DNA from: Streptomyces purpureus
GTDB lineage: Bacteria > Actinomycetota > Actinomycetes > Streptomycetales > Streptomycetaceae
DNA length: 64,000 nucleotides
Assembly: GCF_014648195.1 (NCBI RefSeq)
Contig: NZ_BMQQ01000006.1
Location: forward strand, 134,641 to 198,640
Direction: 5' to 3'
Part shown: positions 1-8,696 of the stretch, piece by piece
Position numbering within the stretch: the stretch's first letter is position 1
Layout: each line of letters starts with the position of its first letter
Position numbers and translations under genes: made by a program
The notes under the pieces: model-generated
Told to the model about the DNA's origin: nothing
Database searches by the model: none
Seen by the model: only the letters and a program-made list of their open reading frames with translations

Positions 1-640
1 CGTAGACATTAGCATCCTGATCCGGCGGAGGAAAAATCGATATCCGCACGTCGGCGGCGGAGGCCGAGCGGGCGGCCCGGACGCAGGCCCAGAGCATCAC
101 CTCGGGGCCGGGCAGCCAGGGGTGCCGGGTGTCGGGCGCGACCAGCCAGCGCGGCCCGGTCGGCGTCGCGGGGGGCGTCAGCGGCGGGATGGTCACCGCG
201 TCCCCGGTCCCATGGCAGAGCAGGGGCGGTACGGCGTCGTGCGCCTCCTCCCAGTCGAGCAGGGACGGTAACCGGTGGGCCGTGCCGGGGGCGGCGAACA
301 GCAGCGTCCTTCCGCGGTGGACGGCGACCGGCCCGGAGCCGGGGCCCTGGGACCAGAGCCGGTCCAGCATCCGCCGCCCGAAGATCGACGGCACGTTCAC
401 CACGTCGAAGGCGGTCCCGCAGGGCAGCACGGCGGGCGCGGTGGGCCGGGCCTCCCAGAGGGCGAGCATGGAGCGCGGATAGGCCGCGGCGGAGGCGAGC
501 CAGTCGGCCCCCGCGGCGGTCACATGCGCGGTGTGGTGCTCGTCCGCGTCGCGCAGGAGGGCGAAGATGTCCCGCCGTCGCTCGTCGGTGTCGCCGTGGG
601 CGGGGCTCAGGGGGGATTCGTCTCGCAGCCATGCGGTCAT
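1..640 (-). CDS. Degenerate prim-pol-like protein (C-terminus cut by window edge)
   Basis: The frame runs from ATG at 640 (MTAWLRDESPL) off the left edge without a stop; about 213 residues are visible. The central block FDVVNVP, then GPVAVHRGRTLLFAAPGTA, IPPL and WLVAPD, resembles the small Streptomyces proteins annotated as bifunctional DNA primase/polymerase N-terminal domain. The acidic metal-binding DxD expected in an active archaeo-eukaryotic primase fold is not evident: the corresponding stretch reads D-V-V-N. It is therefore probably a non-catalytic relative. A protein with the same motif order lies at 8697-9155. It is on the same strand as the helicase/nuclease operon but separated from it by about 360 bp. 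Function unknown; the family assignment is from remembered patterns, not a search. Confidence 0.6.
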   Translation of the reverse strand, partial: MTAWLRDESPLSPAHGDTDERRRDIFALLRDADEHHTAHVTAAGADWLASAAAYPRSMLALWEARPTAPAVLPCGTAFDVVNVPSIFGRRMLDRLWSQGPGSGPVAVHRGRTLLFAAPGTAHRLPSLLDWEEAHDAVPPLLCHGTGDAVTIPPLTPPATPTGPRWLVAPDTRHPWLPGPEVMLWACVRAARSASAADVRISIFPPPDQDANVY

Positions 641-998
641 GGCGCCTACATCTACTCGGAGTGTCCGTTCCGTTTCCGAGGGTTGCCGGAAATCCGGACA
701 CGGCGGGGCGGGAAGGGGTATCTTGCGCCTCGGCATATGCCAGGGACGCTCGCGGTGACGCGGGGGTCGCGTGGGACGGGTGGGGTAGTACGGCTCGGTC
801 GTACGGTCGTACCGGACCGGGCTGTACGCGCGGCGGGCCGACGGGCGGACGGTGCGGGCCGGACGTACCCGACTGTGCTGTACGGGCGGTACACGGTCGG
901 GCCGGCGTGCGGGCGGGGCGTGCGGGTGGGGCGTGCGGAGGGTGCGGGCGGCGGGCCGGGCCCGCTCGGGGCGCCGGCCCGGTTTGGACGTGGCCGGC
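641..998. other. Intergenic region, no gene seen
   Basis: This is a very G+C-rich stretch with iterated GTACGG, GGGCGG and GCGTGCGGG words around 780-960. It should hold the promoter of the prim-pol-like gene (minus strand, start 640) and the end of the transcript from the small gene at 999-1352. I see no convincing coding frame and no clear consensus promoter. Confidence 0.4.
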
Positions 999-1352
999 TC
1001 AGACGTCGTAGACGCGGCCGTTGTTCCGCAGCAGGTCCTCGCCGAACTCGATCATCTTCCGGGCGTAGTCCTCGGTCCACTCCGCCCGCTCGGCGATGTC
1101 CGCCGGGGTCAGCCGGTCGAACCGGCGCGGATCGCCCAGCTGGGCCGCCGCGATCGCCTGGAACTCGATCGCCCGGTCGGTCGCCGACCGGAAGGCGAGC
1201 GTGAGCTCGGTGGCCCTGGCCAGCAGCTCCCGGGGATCTTCGATGGACTCCAGGTCGAAGAAGTGCTCGGGGTCGGCGGCGGCCTCGGCAGGCTCGAAGA
1301 TCAGCGGCGCGGGCTTGAGCCGTCGCCGCTCGCTCCGCTCGGGTTCCGCCAT
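999..1352 (-). CDS. Small conserved charged protein downstream of the helicase operon
   Basis: A 117-residue protein starting MAEPERSERRRLKPAPL. The ATG at 1352 is chosen because GAGGAGG lies just upstream; a frame extension to 1403 lacks comparable support. The N-terminus is basic and the rest acidic and helical (DPEHFFDLESIEDPRELLARATELTLAF, ending in EDLLRNNGRVYDV). There are no membrane segments or catalytic motifs I recognise. The helicase stop lies only 78 bp upstream on the same strand, so read-through co-transcription is plausible. I regard it as a real but uncharacterised Streptomyces protein because codon usage and charge pattern are coding-like. Confidence 0.75.
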   Translation of the reverse strand: MAEPERSERRRLKPAPLIFEPAEAAADPEHFFDLESIEDPRELLARATELTLAFRSATDRAIEFQAIAAAQLGDPRRFDRLTPADIAERAEWTEDYARKMIEFGEDLLRNNGRVYDV

Positions 1353-1430
1353 GTCCAGCCCCTCCTCGCGCGTGGTGGCCCGCGTTTTCGGACCACCTTC
1401 CATTCTCCCTTGCCCCGCAAGGGCGTCTCC

Positions 1431-2759
1431 TCAGGGCGCCCAGGCCACGCGGTGTTCCGCCAGGTGCGAGAGCACCGCGTGGTTCGCCTCCCACCCATCG
1501 GGGAACTTCACGGTCACGCCCAGCTGGACCGGCTCCGTCGAGGGGTGCTCGTCCAGGAGGTCCGCGACGCCCGCGCGGCAGACCACGATGCAGGCGTGCC
1601 GGTGCCGGGAGGCCAGGACGCACAGGCGGCCCGTCTCCAGGTGGAACGCGGTCGCGTCCGGGCGGCCCGACAGGGGGTGCAGGACCACCGTCACGTCGTA
1701 CTCCCGGCCCTGGAGGCGGTTCGCCGTGTCCACCGTCACGCCCGTCACGGCGAGCTCCGCCAGCGCCGCCCGGACCGCCGCGGCCTGGTCGCGGTGCGCG
1801 GTGCCGACCGCGATCCGGTCCGGGGTGAGCGGGACCGGCGCGTCCGACCGCTCGCTCACCGCGGCCCCGCCGCGGTCCAAGAGCCGCCGGACCACCAGCG
1901 CGACCGCCCGTACCGCCTCCGGGTCCGTACGCGGCGTGTGGCGTGCGGGCAGCTCCAGGAGGCCCCAGCCCGACTCGGCCGCCTCGTCCAGGACACGGTC
2001 CGGGCCCGAGCCGTCCGACGGCACCCCGAAGGAGAGCCGTCGTTCCCCGGGGCCCGTACCGCTGCGGAAGGGCGTGTACGGATAGAACGCGTCGGAGACC
2101 AGCGGCGCCGCCGACGCCGGCAGCCGCCAGGACACCGGCAGCCGGTGCTGCGGCAGCTCGGGGTTGTGCGCGAGCAGCGTGGAGACCGCGCTGGCCGACG
2201 GGTCGTACGACAGCCCCGCCCACTGTTCGGCGCCCACCACCGAGAACGGGTCCAGCTGTCCGGGATCGCCCACGAACAGTGCACGCTCGAACAGCCCCGC
2301 CACCGCGAGCAGCGCGTCCGAGCGCATTTGGTAGGCCTCGTCCACGATGGCGTGCGCCCAGGGCTCGACGTTCTTCACGTGCGCCCACTTCGCGGCCGTG
2401 GAGACCACCACCGGCAGCCCGGCGAGATCGCCCGCCTTCGACGACGTCCGGACCTGCTCCAGCTCGTCGAGCGCCTTGTCGTACGGATCCGAGTCGCTGC
2501 TGTGCAGCCGCCCGACCTGGAGCTCCGGCTCCTTCTCCGCGAGCCGCAGCACGAGGTCGTCCACCTGCGCGTTGGTCTGCGCGACCACCATGAGGGGGCG
2601 CCCCGCACCGGCCAGTTCGATCGCGGCCCGCACCACCAGCGTCGACTTGCCGGCGCCCGGTGGCGAGTCCACGACGACGCCCCGCGCCTGCCCGTGCAGG
2701 GTGTCGGCGAGGATGTTCCGGGTCGCCCGCGCCGCCTCCGCCGCGGGGTCGAAGCTCAC
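1431..2759 (-). CDS. SF1 (Upf1/Dna2-like) DNA/RNA helicase subunit
   Basis: A 442-residue P-loop helicase. Motifs in order: Walker A SPPGAGKST (32-40), motif Ia-like VVAQTNAQVDDL (about 58-69), motif II IVDEAYQ (138-144), motif III GDPGQLDPF (164-172), motif IV-like HRLPVSWRLP (205-214), motif V DTANRLQGREYDVTVVLHPL and a motif VI-like TGRLCVLASRHRH near the end. This set identifies an SF1 helicase of the Upf1/Dna2 type. The protein is short and begins almost at the P-loop, so it lacks the beta-barrel and stalk that usually precede motif I. The start is GTG with GGAGG upstream, and it overlaps the stop of the preceding gene (GTGA). The substrate is unknown. Confidence 0.88.
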   Translation of the reverse strand: MSFDPAAEAARATRNILADTLHGQARGVVVDSPPGAGKSTLVVRAAIELAGAGRPLMVVAQTNAQVDDLVLRLAEKEPELQVGRLHSSDSDPYDKALDELEQVRTSSKAGDLAGLPVVVSTAAKWAHVKNVEPWAHAIVDEAYQMRSDALLAVAGLFERALFVGDPGQLDPFSVVGAEQWAGLSYDPSASAVSTLLAHNPELPQHRLPVSWRLPASAAPLVSDAFYPYTPFRSGTGPGERRLSFGVPSDGSGPDRVLDEAAESGWGLLELPARHTPRTDPEAVRAVALVVRRLLDRGGAAVSERSDAPVPLTPDRIAVGTAHRDQAAAVRAALAELAVTGVTVDTANRLQGREYDVTVVLHPLSGRPDATAFHLETGRLCVLASRHRHACIVVCRAGVADLLDEHPSTEPVQLGVTVKFPDGWEANHAVLSHLAEHRVAWAP

Positions 2760-4345
2760 AGCAGGTCCTCCGAGGTGACGGGGTCAGGGGTTTCGGCGGT
2801 GTCGGCGTGCGGAGGTCCGCCGTGCGTCCACGGCGTCTCCTCGGGGTCGGGCAGCTTCGGGCCGCCGCGCTGATCGTGTTCGAACAGTGTCCAGGCGATC
2901 CGCTCGCCCTTCTCCGGAACGGACCCCTCGGCAGGGTCCTTCGCCCGCCCCATCCGGTCGAGCACCCGCAGCACCAGCGAACCGTCCTCTTCCCCGCGGA
3001 CGAACTCCGCCGTCTGCGGCTTGCCGTCCAGCGAGCGGAAGACCTTCGCCCGCTCCGCCAGATGGGGCAGATCGTCCGTACGGACGGTCAGCAAAGGACG
3101 CGGCGAGGGTCGCTTCGACTCCGACCACGCCATCGTCACCTCCACCACCTCCGCCACGAACGCCTCACCGGAGAGCCGGCGCCCGGCGAGCACCAGCGGA
3201 TCGTCCAGCGCCTCCTGGGCCTCCAGTTGGGCCTGTGCCGTCTCCCGGGCCGCCAGCTTCTGTGCCGCGGTCACCGCGTCGTCGCGGCGCGGCTGCGGCG
3301 GCTCACCCGCCCGCACCCGGTCCCGGTGCCCGGTGAAGGACCAGCGGTCCCGGGTCCATCGGTCGGCCACCCGCGCCCCGGCGGGCAGTCCACGCAGCAG
3401 CTCCACCGACCGCCACACCGCGTCCCACGTGGGCTTCATCTGTGCGAGGAGCAGCCGCCGGATCTCCCGCTCGGCCCGGTGCAGTTCGGCCAGCCGCTCG
3501 TCGGCCGCCTCGCCGTCCTCGGCCGCGGCCAGCTCCAGCCGGGCCCGGTCGTACCGCTCGATCGCGGGCGCCAGCACGCGGTTGTCGAACGCCGGGTCGG
3601 TCGCCGGGCCGGCCGGCGGGCACAGCAGCTGACCGTCCCGGTCCCGCCCCAGCTCGGCCCGGAGCGCCGCCTCCGCCCCCGACTCTCCGTCCGGGGCATC
3701 GATCCAGGCCAGCAGCGCGCCCAGGTGCTGGTCCTCCAGCGAGGACTGCCCGGTCGCCCAGTGCCGGTTCAGCAGATCCGTCGCCGACAGCAGCAACGAC
3801 GAGCCGGGCACCCTCGCCCGCTCCCCGAAGTGCGTCAGCCACCGCCCCAGCAGCGGCACCCGCGGCGGAGCCGGGTACGGCGTCTGCGGGTCCTGCTCGG
3901 CGGTCCGCCGGAACCGCATCGACCGCCCGAGCAGCCGTACGTACTCGATGCCCGCCCGGCTCGGAACGATCAACTGCGGTGCGTCGGCGCAGAGTTCGAC
4001 CTCTACCTTGATCTTCTTGCCGGTCTCCGGGTCCGTCTCGGACTTCTCGGCGGCCTCCACCTCGTCGCCGAACCCGTCGACGTACGGCAGCACCGCCTCG
4101 GCCAGATCGGCGAGGAACGCGAACCGCAGATCCCGGTCGCGGGGCTGCGCCACCACTAGCAGCCGGGGCTCCTCGGGATCCGTCCCGACCAGCGCCCCCA
4201 GCGGCGCCCCCGCCTCACCGGCGGTCGTCAGCGGTACGAGCACCATGGGGCGCGCCGACAGATGGCGGTGCCGGACCGTGGCCAGCGGCTGGGCGCGCCC
4301 GGACTCGACCGCCTCGAGCCGCGCCAGGGTGGAGATCAGCGACAT
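2756..4345 (-). CDS. Uncharacterised middle subunit of helicase/nuclease operon
   Basis: A 529-residue protein with no domain I can name. The N-terminal half has alternating strands and helices (residues 1-130, including LLVVAQPRDRDLRFAFLADLAEAVLPYV). A long charged, probably coiled-coil stretch runs from about 260 to 420 (ERYDRARLELAAAE, RRLLLAQMKPTWDAVW). The C-terminal part (LVLRVLDRMGRAKD...KGERIAWTLFEHD) looks like a small beta-barrel. It starts at ATG 4345 with GGGAGGCGG upstream, overlapping the nuclease gene by 10 bp, and its TGA overlaps the helicase GTG. Tight coupling on both sides implies one complex. A stalk plus barrel supplied in trans to the short helicase is my inference. Confidence 0.8.
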   Translation of the reverse strand: MSLISTLARLEAVESGRAQPLATVRHRHLSARPMVLVPLTTAGEAGAPLGALVGTDPEEPRLLVVAQPRDRDLRFAFLADLAEAVLPYVDGFGDEVEAAEKSETDPETGKKIKVEVELCADAPQLIVPSRAGIEYVRLLGRSMRFRRTAEQDPQTPYPAPPRVPLLGRWLTHFGERARVPGSSLLLSATDLLNRHWATGQSSLEDQHLGALLAWIDAPDGESGAEAALRAELGRDRDGQLLCPPAGPATDPAFDNRVLAPAIERYDRARLELAAAEDGEAADERLAELHRAEREIRRLLLAQMKPTWDAVWRSVELLRGLPAGARVADRWTRDRWSFTGHRDRVRAGEPPQPRRDDAVTAAQKLAARETAQAQLEAQEALDDPLVLAGRRLSGEAFVAEVVEVTMAWSESKRPSPRPLLTVRTDDLPHLAERAKVFRSLDGKPQTAEFVRGEEDGSLVLRVLDRMGRAKDPAEGSVPEKGERIAWTLFEHDQRGGPKLPDPEETPWTHGGPPHADTAETPDPVTSEDLL

Positions 4346-5532
4346 ACGGCCGCCTCCCGCTCGGCCAGGGCCTGCGCCCGCAGCGCCGCCGCCCGCCGCA
4401 GCGCCGCCACGGCCGGGTCGTCCGGATCGCCCGCCTCGCCGCGCGCCGCCGCGAGCACCGCGTCCACCGTCGTCAGACCGCCCAGCTCGCCCCGGACCGA
4501 CCGGCCGAGCGCCTCGACCGCCCCCGCCTCCCGCGCCCGCTCCCGGCAGTGGAAGGCCAGCTCACAGGCGGACAGGCACTCCGGGGCGTAGGCGTGCGGA
4601 ACGGCGTCGACCGCGGCCCGCAGCTCGTCCGCCGAGCAGGCCTCCACGTCGAACGTCATGCCCTCCGGCAGCGCGGCCGCGATCTCCTCGACCCGGGTCA
4701 GCCGCGCCAGCTGCCGCCGGGTCACCGAGAGCTGCTTGCGTACGTCGACGGCCGACGCCGTCGGCAGGTTGGAGAAGTCCTTCGGGCACACCAGCAGCAC
4801 CGAGTGCGCCACCCGCGCGCCCTCCGTGACCGCCGCGACCCGCTCAAGCGCCAGGACGTACACGGCGGCCTGGCGCGCGGCCGCCCCGACCTTCGAGGCG
4901 TCCGCCGCGCCGTCGATCATCGGGAACGACTTGATCTCGACGACCGTCCACCGCCCGTCGGGGTGCACGACCACCGCGTCCGGCTCCAGATACGCCGGTG
5001 AGCCGGCCACCTCCAGCGCCAGCATCGGATGGTCCAGCAGCGTCCACCCGCCGGCTCGGGTCGCCTCCCGCAGCGCCAGCGCCGTACGCGCCGCGCGGCC
5101 CGCGGGCCCGGCCGCCGCCAGGTCCGGTACGGACACCTCGTGCGGCTCCTCGGGGCCGAGCAGCCGCAGCAGCTCCCGGCCGCCGTCCGCCTTGACCCGG
5201 GCCTCGAAGGCGTGGCCCCTCATGAACGCGAACTGGGACTGCCCGAACGCCGCCGGCGTACCGAGCGCGGTGGCCAGGACCGTCTTGTCCACCCCGGCGC
5301 CGTCGAGGAGCGCCCGCCGCCGGCAGCCGGGGTTCGCGGCAAGAGCCGCGAGCGCCCGCGCGTCCAGCGGATGCGGCGCGGCCGGACCGCGCAGCTCAGC
5401 GAGGCTTCCCCGCACCGGCCGCTGCGCCGGAGCCGGGGATGCCCCCTGCCGGAGTGTCGTCTGCGGAGTCGGGAGAGGTCCGCTGTCCAGGGATTCGCTC
5501 ACCCGCGGAAGTCTCGCATCCGCCACTGACAA
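4336..5532 (-). CDS. Cys-cluster PD-(D/E)XK nuclease, RecB/Cas4/AddB-like
   Basis: A 398-residue protein with nuclease motifs in order: RGHAFE (H107, E110), EPD (E183-D185), VVEIKS (E199, K201) and QAAVY (Q221, Y225, the QxxxY motif of RecB-family nucleases). Cysteines C70, then C319-x3-C323-x5-C329, bracket the core as in the iron-sulphur nucleases Cas4, AddB and Dna2. It should cleave DNA ends or single strands. The start is uncertain: the full frame begins with TTG at 5532, inside the PAP2 gene; GTG at 5502 or 5415 would reduce the overlap, and the conserved part begins near LDARALAALAANPGC. It is the first nuclease/helicase gene of the operon and overlaps its downstream neighbour by 10 bp. 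Confidence 0.82.
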   Translation of the reverse strand: MSVADARLPRVSESLDSGPLPTPQTTLRQGASPAPAQRPVRGSLAELRGPAAPHPLDARALAALAANPGCRRRALLDGAGVDKTVLATALGTPAAFGQSQFAFMRGHAFEARVKADGGRELLRLLGPEEPHEVSVPDLAAAGPAGRAARTALALREATRAGGWTLLDHPMLALEVAGSPAYLEPDAVVVHPDGRWTVVEIKSFPMIDGAADASKVGAAARQAAVYVLALERVAAVTEGARVAHSVLLVCPKDFSNLPTASAVDVRKQLSVTRRQLARLTRVEEIAAALPEGMTFDVEACSADELRAAVDAVPHAYAPECLSACELAFHCRERAREAGAVEALGRSVRGELGGLTTVDAVLAAARGEAGDPDDPAVAALRRAAALRAQALAEREAAVCR

Positions 5533-6328
5533 TCGGGGACTTCACCGGAGCGGACGTTCCGGTCAGCAGCTCCCTCACCCGGTCCGTCAGCCGCATCGAA
5601 GGCCTGGTCAGCACCAGCCCGAGCCCCATCACGGCGGCCCCCGCCACCGCGTCCAGGAAGTAGTGGTTGGCCGTGCCCATGACGACGATCACGGTCAGCA
5701 GCGGGTAGGCCACCCCGAGGGCCTTCAGCAGCGGCGAGCGCCCGTACTTCCACAGCATCACCCCGCACCACAGCGCCCAGCCGACGTGGAGGCTGGGCAT
5801 CGCCGCGTACTGGTTGGTCATGCCGCCCATGCCTCGCGGCGCGCTCGCCTCGCCGCCCCACCAGCCGTACGCGCTGAACTGCGCCATGGTGTCGACGAAG
5901 CCGTGGCCGGCGTCGAGCAGCCGGGGCGGGCAGGTCGGCAGCAGCGTGAAGCCGACCAGGCCGCAGAGGGTGGAGACCATCAGCCAGGTGCGGGCGGCCC
6001 GGTAGCGGGCGGGGCGGCGGCGGAAGAGCCAGACCAGGATCGCCGGGGTGACCAGGTAGTGCAGCGAGGCGTAGGCGAAGTCGGCGGGTATGCCGATCGC
6101 CGGGGTGCTCGTGAAGAGACGATTCAGCGGATGCTCGGCGTTGAGATGGAGGCTCTGCTCGAGACGCAGGATGGCCAGACCGTTGTCCACGGCCGTGGAC
6201 ACGTCGCCGCGGGCCAGCAGCCGGCCGCAGGAGTACGCCACGTACACCACGGCGATCAGGGCGAGCTCGGTCCACCAGCGCGGCCGCGGGCGCCCGGGTC
6301 CTGGAGCGGTGGCAGCAGGCTGTGGCAT
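5396..6328 (-). CDS. PAP2-family membrane phosphatase / phosphotransferase (AUR1-like)
   Basis: About 310 residues with several hydrophobic segments: ALIAVVYVAYSCG, YLVTPAILVWLF, WLMVSTLCGLVGFTLL, WALWCGVMLW and VAYPLLTVIVVMG. The PAP2 signature residues are present as CPPRLLD, PSLHVGW and ANHYFLDAVAG, the pattern of the PAP2_3 / inositolphosphotransferase-like subfamily. It probably removes or transfers phosphate on a lipid head group at the membrane. The ATG at 6328 has GGGGGAA upstream; an ATG at 6346 is possible. The C-terminal tail is low-complexity (GGIPGSGAAAGAG) and its 3' end overlaps the nuclease reading frame, so the two genes are probably co-transcribed. It is divergent from the phosphatase gene at 6475. 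Confidence 0.82.
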   Translation of the reverse strand: MPQPAATAPGPGRPRPRWWTELALIAVVYVAYSCGRLLARGDVSTAVDNGLAILRLEQSLHLNAEHPLNRLFTSTPAIGIPADFAYASLHYLVTPAILVWLFRRRPARYRAARTWLMVSTLCGLVGFTLLPTCPPRLLDAGHGFVDTMAQFSAYGWWGGEASAPRGMGGMTNQYAAMPSLHVGWALWCGVMLWKYGRSPLLKALGVAYPLLTVIVVMGTANHYFLDAVAGAAVMGLGLVLTRPSMRLTDRVRELLTGTSAPVKSPIVSGGCETSAGERIPGQRTSPDSADDTPAGGIPGSGAAAGAGKPR

Positions 6329-6474
6329 CCGGGCGTTCCCCCACATGTGACGCTGGTGATGACTGGCCCCTAGAGGGACGTCGATATCGCCGTGCGGGTT
6401 GCCCCGTCGTTGGCCCCAGTTCACGTGCGAGATGATGAGTGGGCACCGACTGTGAACCTTCAGGGAGAGCCTCC

Positions 6475-7068
6475 ATGGCACCGCGCATCCTGCTCGCCCG
6501 GCACGGCCAGACCGAATGGTCGCTCCTCGGCCGGCACACCGGCAGGACCGACATCCAGCTCCTCGACGAGGGCCGCCGCGGCGCCAAGCTCCTCGGGGAG
6601 CGGCTGCACCGGGCGCCCTGGAACGGTCTCGCCGACGCCGAGATCCGCACCAGCCCCCTCTCACGCGCGCGTGAGACCTGCGAACTGGCCGGATTCGGCG
6701 ACCGCGCCCAGGAGTGGGACACCCTCATGGAGTGGGACTACGGCGCGTACGAGGGCATGACCCCGGCCGAGATCCACGCCGTCCGCCCCGGCTGGGTGGT
6801 CTGGCGCGACGGCGTCCCCGAGGGCGAGACCCGGGCCGAGGTGTCGGCCCGCGCGGACGAGGTCGTCGAATGGGCCCGCTCGGCCGACCGCGACGTCCTC
6901 GTCTTCGCCCACGGCCACATCCTGCGCTCCATCGGCGCCCGCTGGCTCGGCGAGGACGTCTCCTTCGGTGCCCGGATCTACCTGAGCCCGACGAGCCTGT
7001 CGGTCCTCGGCTGGGCGTACGGCGCCCCGGCGATCCAGCGCTGGAACGACACCGGCCACCTCGACTAG
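6475..7068 (+). CDS. Histidine phosphatase superfamily protein (phosphoglycerate mutase-like)
   Basis: A 197-residue protein beginning [15 protein letters not shown]. The RHG catalytic motif (R9-H10-G11), the EWDYGAYEG acid/base segment and the second histidine in [14 protein letters not shown] are all present. The cofactor-independent relatives with this layout hydrolyse small phosphate esters; the substrate cannot be told from sequence. The start at 6475 is set by GGGAGAG seven bases upstream. It is transcribed divergently from the PAP2 gene and converges with the NsdA-like gene. It appears to be a single-gene unit. Confidence 0.88.
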   Translation: MAPRILLARHGQTEWSLLGRHTGRTDIQLLDEGRRGAKLLGERLHRAPWNGLADAEIRTSPLSRARETCELAGFGDRAQEWDTLMEWDYGAYEGMTPAEIHAVRPGWVVWRDGVPEGETRAEVSARADEVVEWARSADRDVLVFAHGHILRSIGARWLGEDVSFGARIYLSPTSLSVLGWAYGAPAIQRWNDTGHLD

Positions 7069-7122
7069 CCCCGCCAGCCGGGCGCAGCGGAACGTTTGGC
7101 CACGACGATCAGCGGCGGCCGG

Positions 7123-8460
7123 TCAGACGTACGCGCCCCGGCGGGCCAGCAGCTCCGGCACCCCGGGGGCGTCGCGGCGTGCGGAGAGCACCTCGGCGGT
7201 CTGCGCCAGCAGACTGCGGATGCGGTTCGACTGGACGTCGTCGAGGACGTCCAGGACCTGCAGGGCCGCCTCCGCGGCCTCCTCGGGGCGCCCGCCGCGG
7301 GCCAGATCCGCGGCCAGCTGCGCCCGGTACAGCGCGAGGTTCCGCGCGAAGTGGGGACTCTGCAGGACCGTCGCCCGGTGCGCGTGCCGCGCCGCCCGGC
7401 CCCACTCGCCCAGCGCCGACCAGCACTGCGCCTCCAGGGCCTCCAGCTCCGGTTCGCCGAAGAACGACATCCACTCAGGGTCGGTGGCCGAGGGGCCCTG
7501 GCCGAACAGGCTGTGCGCCCGCCCCAACGCCTGCTCGCAGCCGCCGCGGTCACCGAGCCCCGCCCACGCCCCGGCCTCCCGCAGGGCCAGCAGCGACCGC
7601 AGCCGGGCTGACGGCACATGCCGCGCGGCCCGCTGCCCGGCCTGCGCGGCGCGGACCGCCTCGCGGTACCGGCCCGCGTCCCTGGCCAGGAACGACGTGT
7701 TGCAGAAAGCATGCGCCTCAAGGCCCGGATCCCCCGCCACGCGCGCGGTGGCCAGCGCCTCCGCGTAGTGCGAGCGGGCATCGTCCAGCCGCCCTGAGTC
7801 ATGGGCCAGCCAGCCCACGGAGATGGCCAGTTCACCCGCGCCCGCGTGCAGCCGGTCGGCGGTCGAGCCGCGCGCCGTGGTGCCGGCGTCCAGCAGTGCG
7901 TACGCGGCCCGCAGCGGCTCGGCCGCCCTGCGGTAGAGACCGTCCGCGCCATGCCGGTCGTCGAGCAACCGGATCTGCCGTACGGCCTCCTCGACCGCGG
8001 TCACCTCCGCCTCGCCGATCCGGCGCTGGCTCGGGATCCGCGGGATGGCCTGGGCCGGGACGGACCCCAGCCCCAGCGAGACGGCCGCCACCGTGGCGCC
8101 ACCGCTCGTCATGAATGCGCGACGCAGCACGTCGCTCTCCTCATCGTTCCGGATCAAAGTGGGTGGCGCGGGCGCACCGGCCGTGGTGCGCGCACTGCGG
8201 CCGCGTACGGTCTCCCGCGCCGAGAAGCCCAGGTCCGCGAGGGTCAGACCGGGGAACATGTGCAGGAACACCCGCTCGTACGCGTAGTTGGGGCAGCGGA
8301 TCTCGCCCGCCTCCACCCGCCCGACGTACCGGGCGTCGCAGGCCACCTGCTCGCCGATCTCCCGGGCGGCCCGGCGGACCATGGCGGCGAACTCCCCCGG
8401 CGAGTGCTGCCCGCGCAGTCTGCGGAAGGCGTGATTGGGAACTGCCCGTGACATCGCCAT
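7123..8460 (-). CDS. XRE-type HTH regulator with TPR repeats (NsdA-like)
   Basis: A 445-residue protein. An N-terminal helix-turn-helix spans about 15-75 (EFAAMVRRAAREIGEQVACDARYVGRVEAGEI). A twin-Arg-like RRAFMTSGGATVAAVSLGLG follows at about 110-130, as is common in this family, and then about 300 residues of helical TPR-like repeats rich in Ala/Leu/Arg. Streptomyces NsdA is a negative regulator of sporulation and antibiotic production with this architecture; the present gene is a relative, not necessarily the orthologue. The start at 8460 has GAGAGGG upstream. It is divergent from the prim-pol-like gene at 8697, sharing a roughly 235-bp control region. Confidence 0.75.
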   Translation of the reverse strand: MAMSRAVPNHAFRRLRGQHSPGEFAAMVRRAAREIGEQVACDARYVGRVEAGEIRCPNYAYERVFLHMFPGLTLADLGFSARETVRGRSARTTAGAPAPPTLIRNDEESDVLRRAFMTSGGATVAAVSLGLGSVPAQAIPRIPSQRRIGEAEVTAVEEAVRQIRLLDDRHGADGLYRRAAEPLRAAYALLDAGTTARGSTADRLHAGAGELAISVGWLAHDSGRLDDARSHYAEALATARVAGDPGLEAHAFCNTSFLARDAGRYREAVRAAQAGQRAARHVPSARLRSLLALREAGAWAGLGDRGGCEQALGRAHSLFGQGPSATDPEWMSFFGEPELEALEAQCWSALGEWGRAARHAHRATVLQSPHFARNLALYRAQLAADLARGGRPEEAAEAALQVLDVLDDVQSNRIRSLLAQTAEVLSARRDAPGVPELLARRGAYV

Positions 8461-8696
8461 GGCCGAGCCCTCTCGTGTGCTGCCGTTGTTCCGGCGGGGA
8501 TGAACGTACCTGCTGTGACCAGGTGCTCACGCATTGTTTGGCTACAAACGGGATATCTCACCCGCGATCTGCCATGAACTGCCATCCTTTGCGGCGGCGT
8601 GCCGCCGTAGCCGTTGACGCGCGAGGGCGTTGAACCATGCGGAGAGACGGAACGTGTCTCCACTGGCGAGGAGGGGATCCCTTGTTGGAGGTCGGC

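Noticed and set aside
652..2388. Open minus-strand frame covering the gap at 641-998 and part of the helicase.
   Set aside because: Arg/Gly-rich, out of frame with the helicase and small protein genes, and no ribosome binding site.
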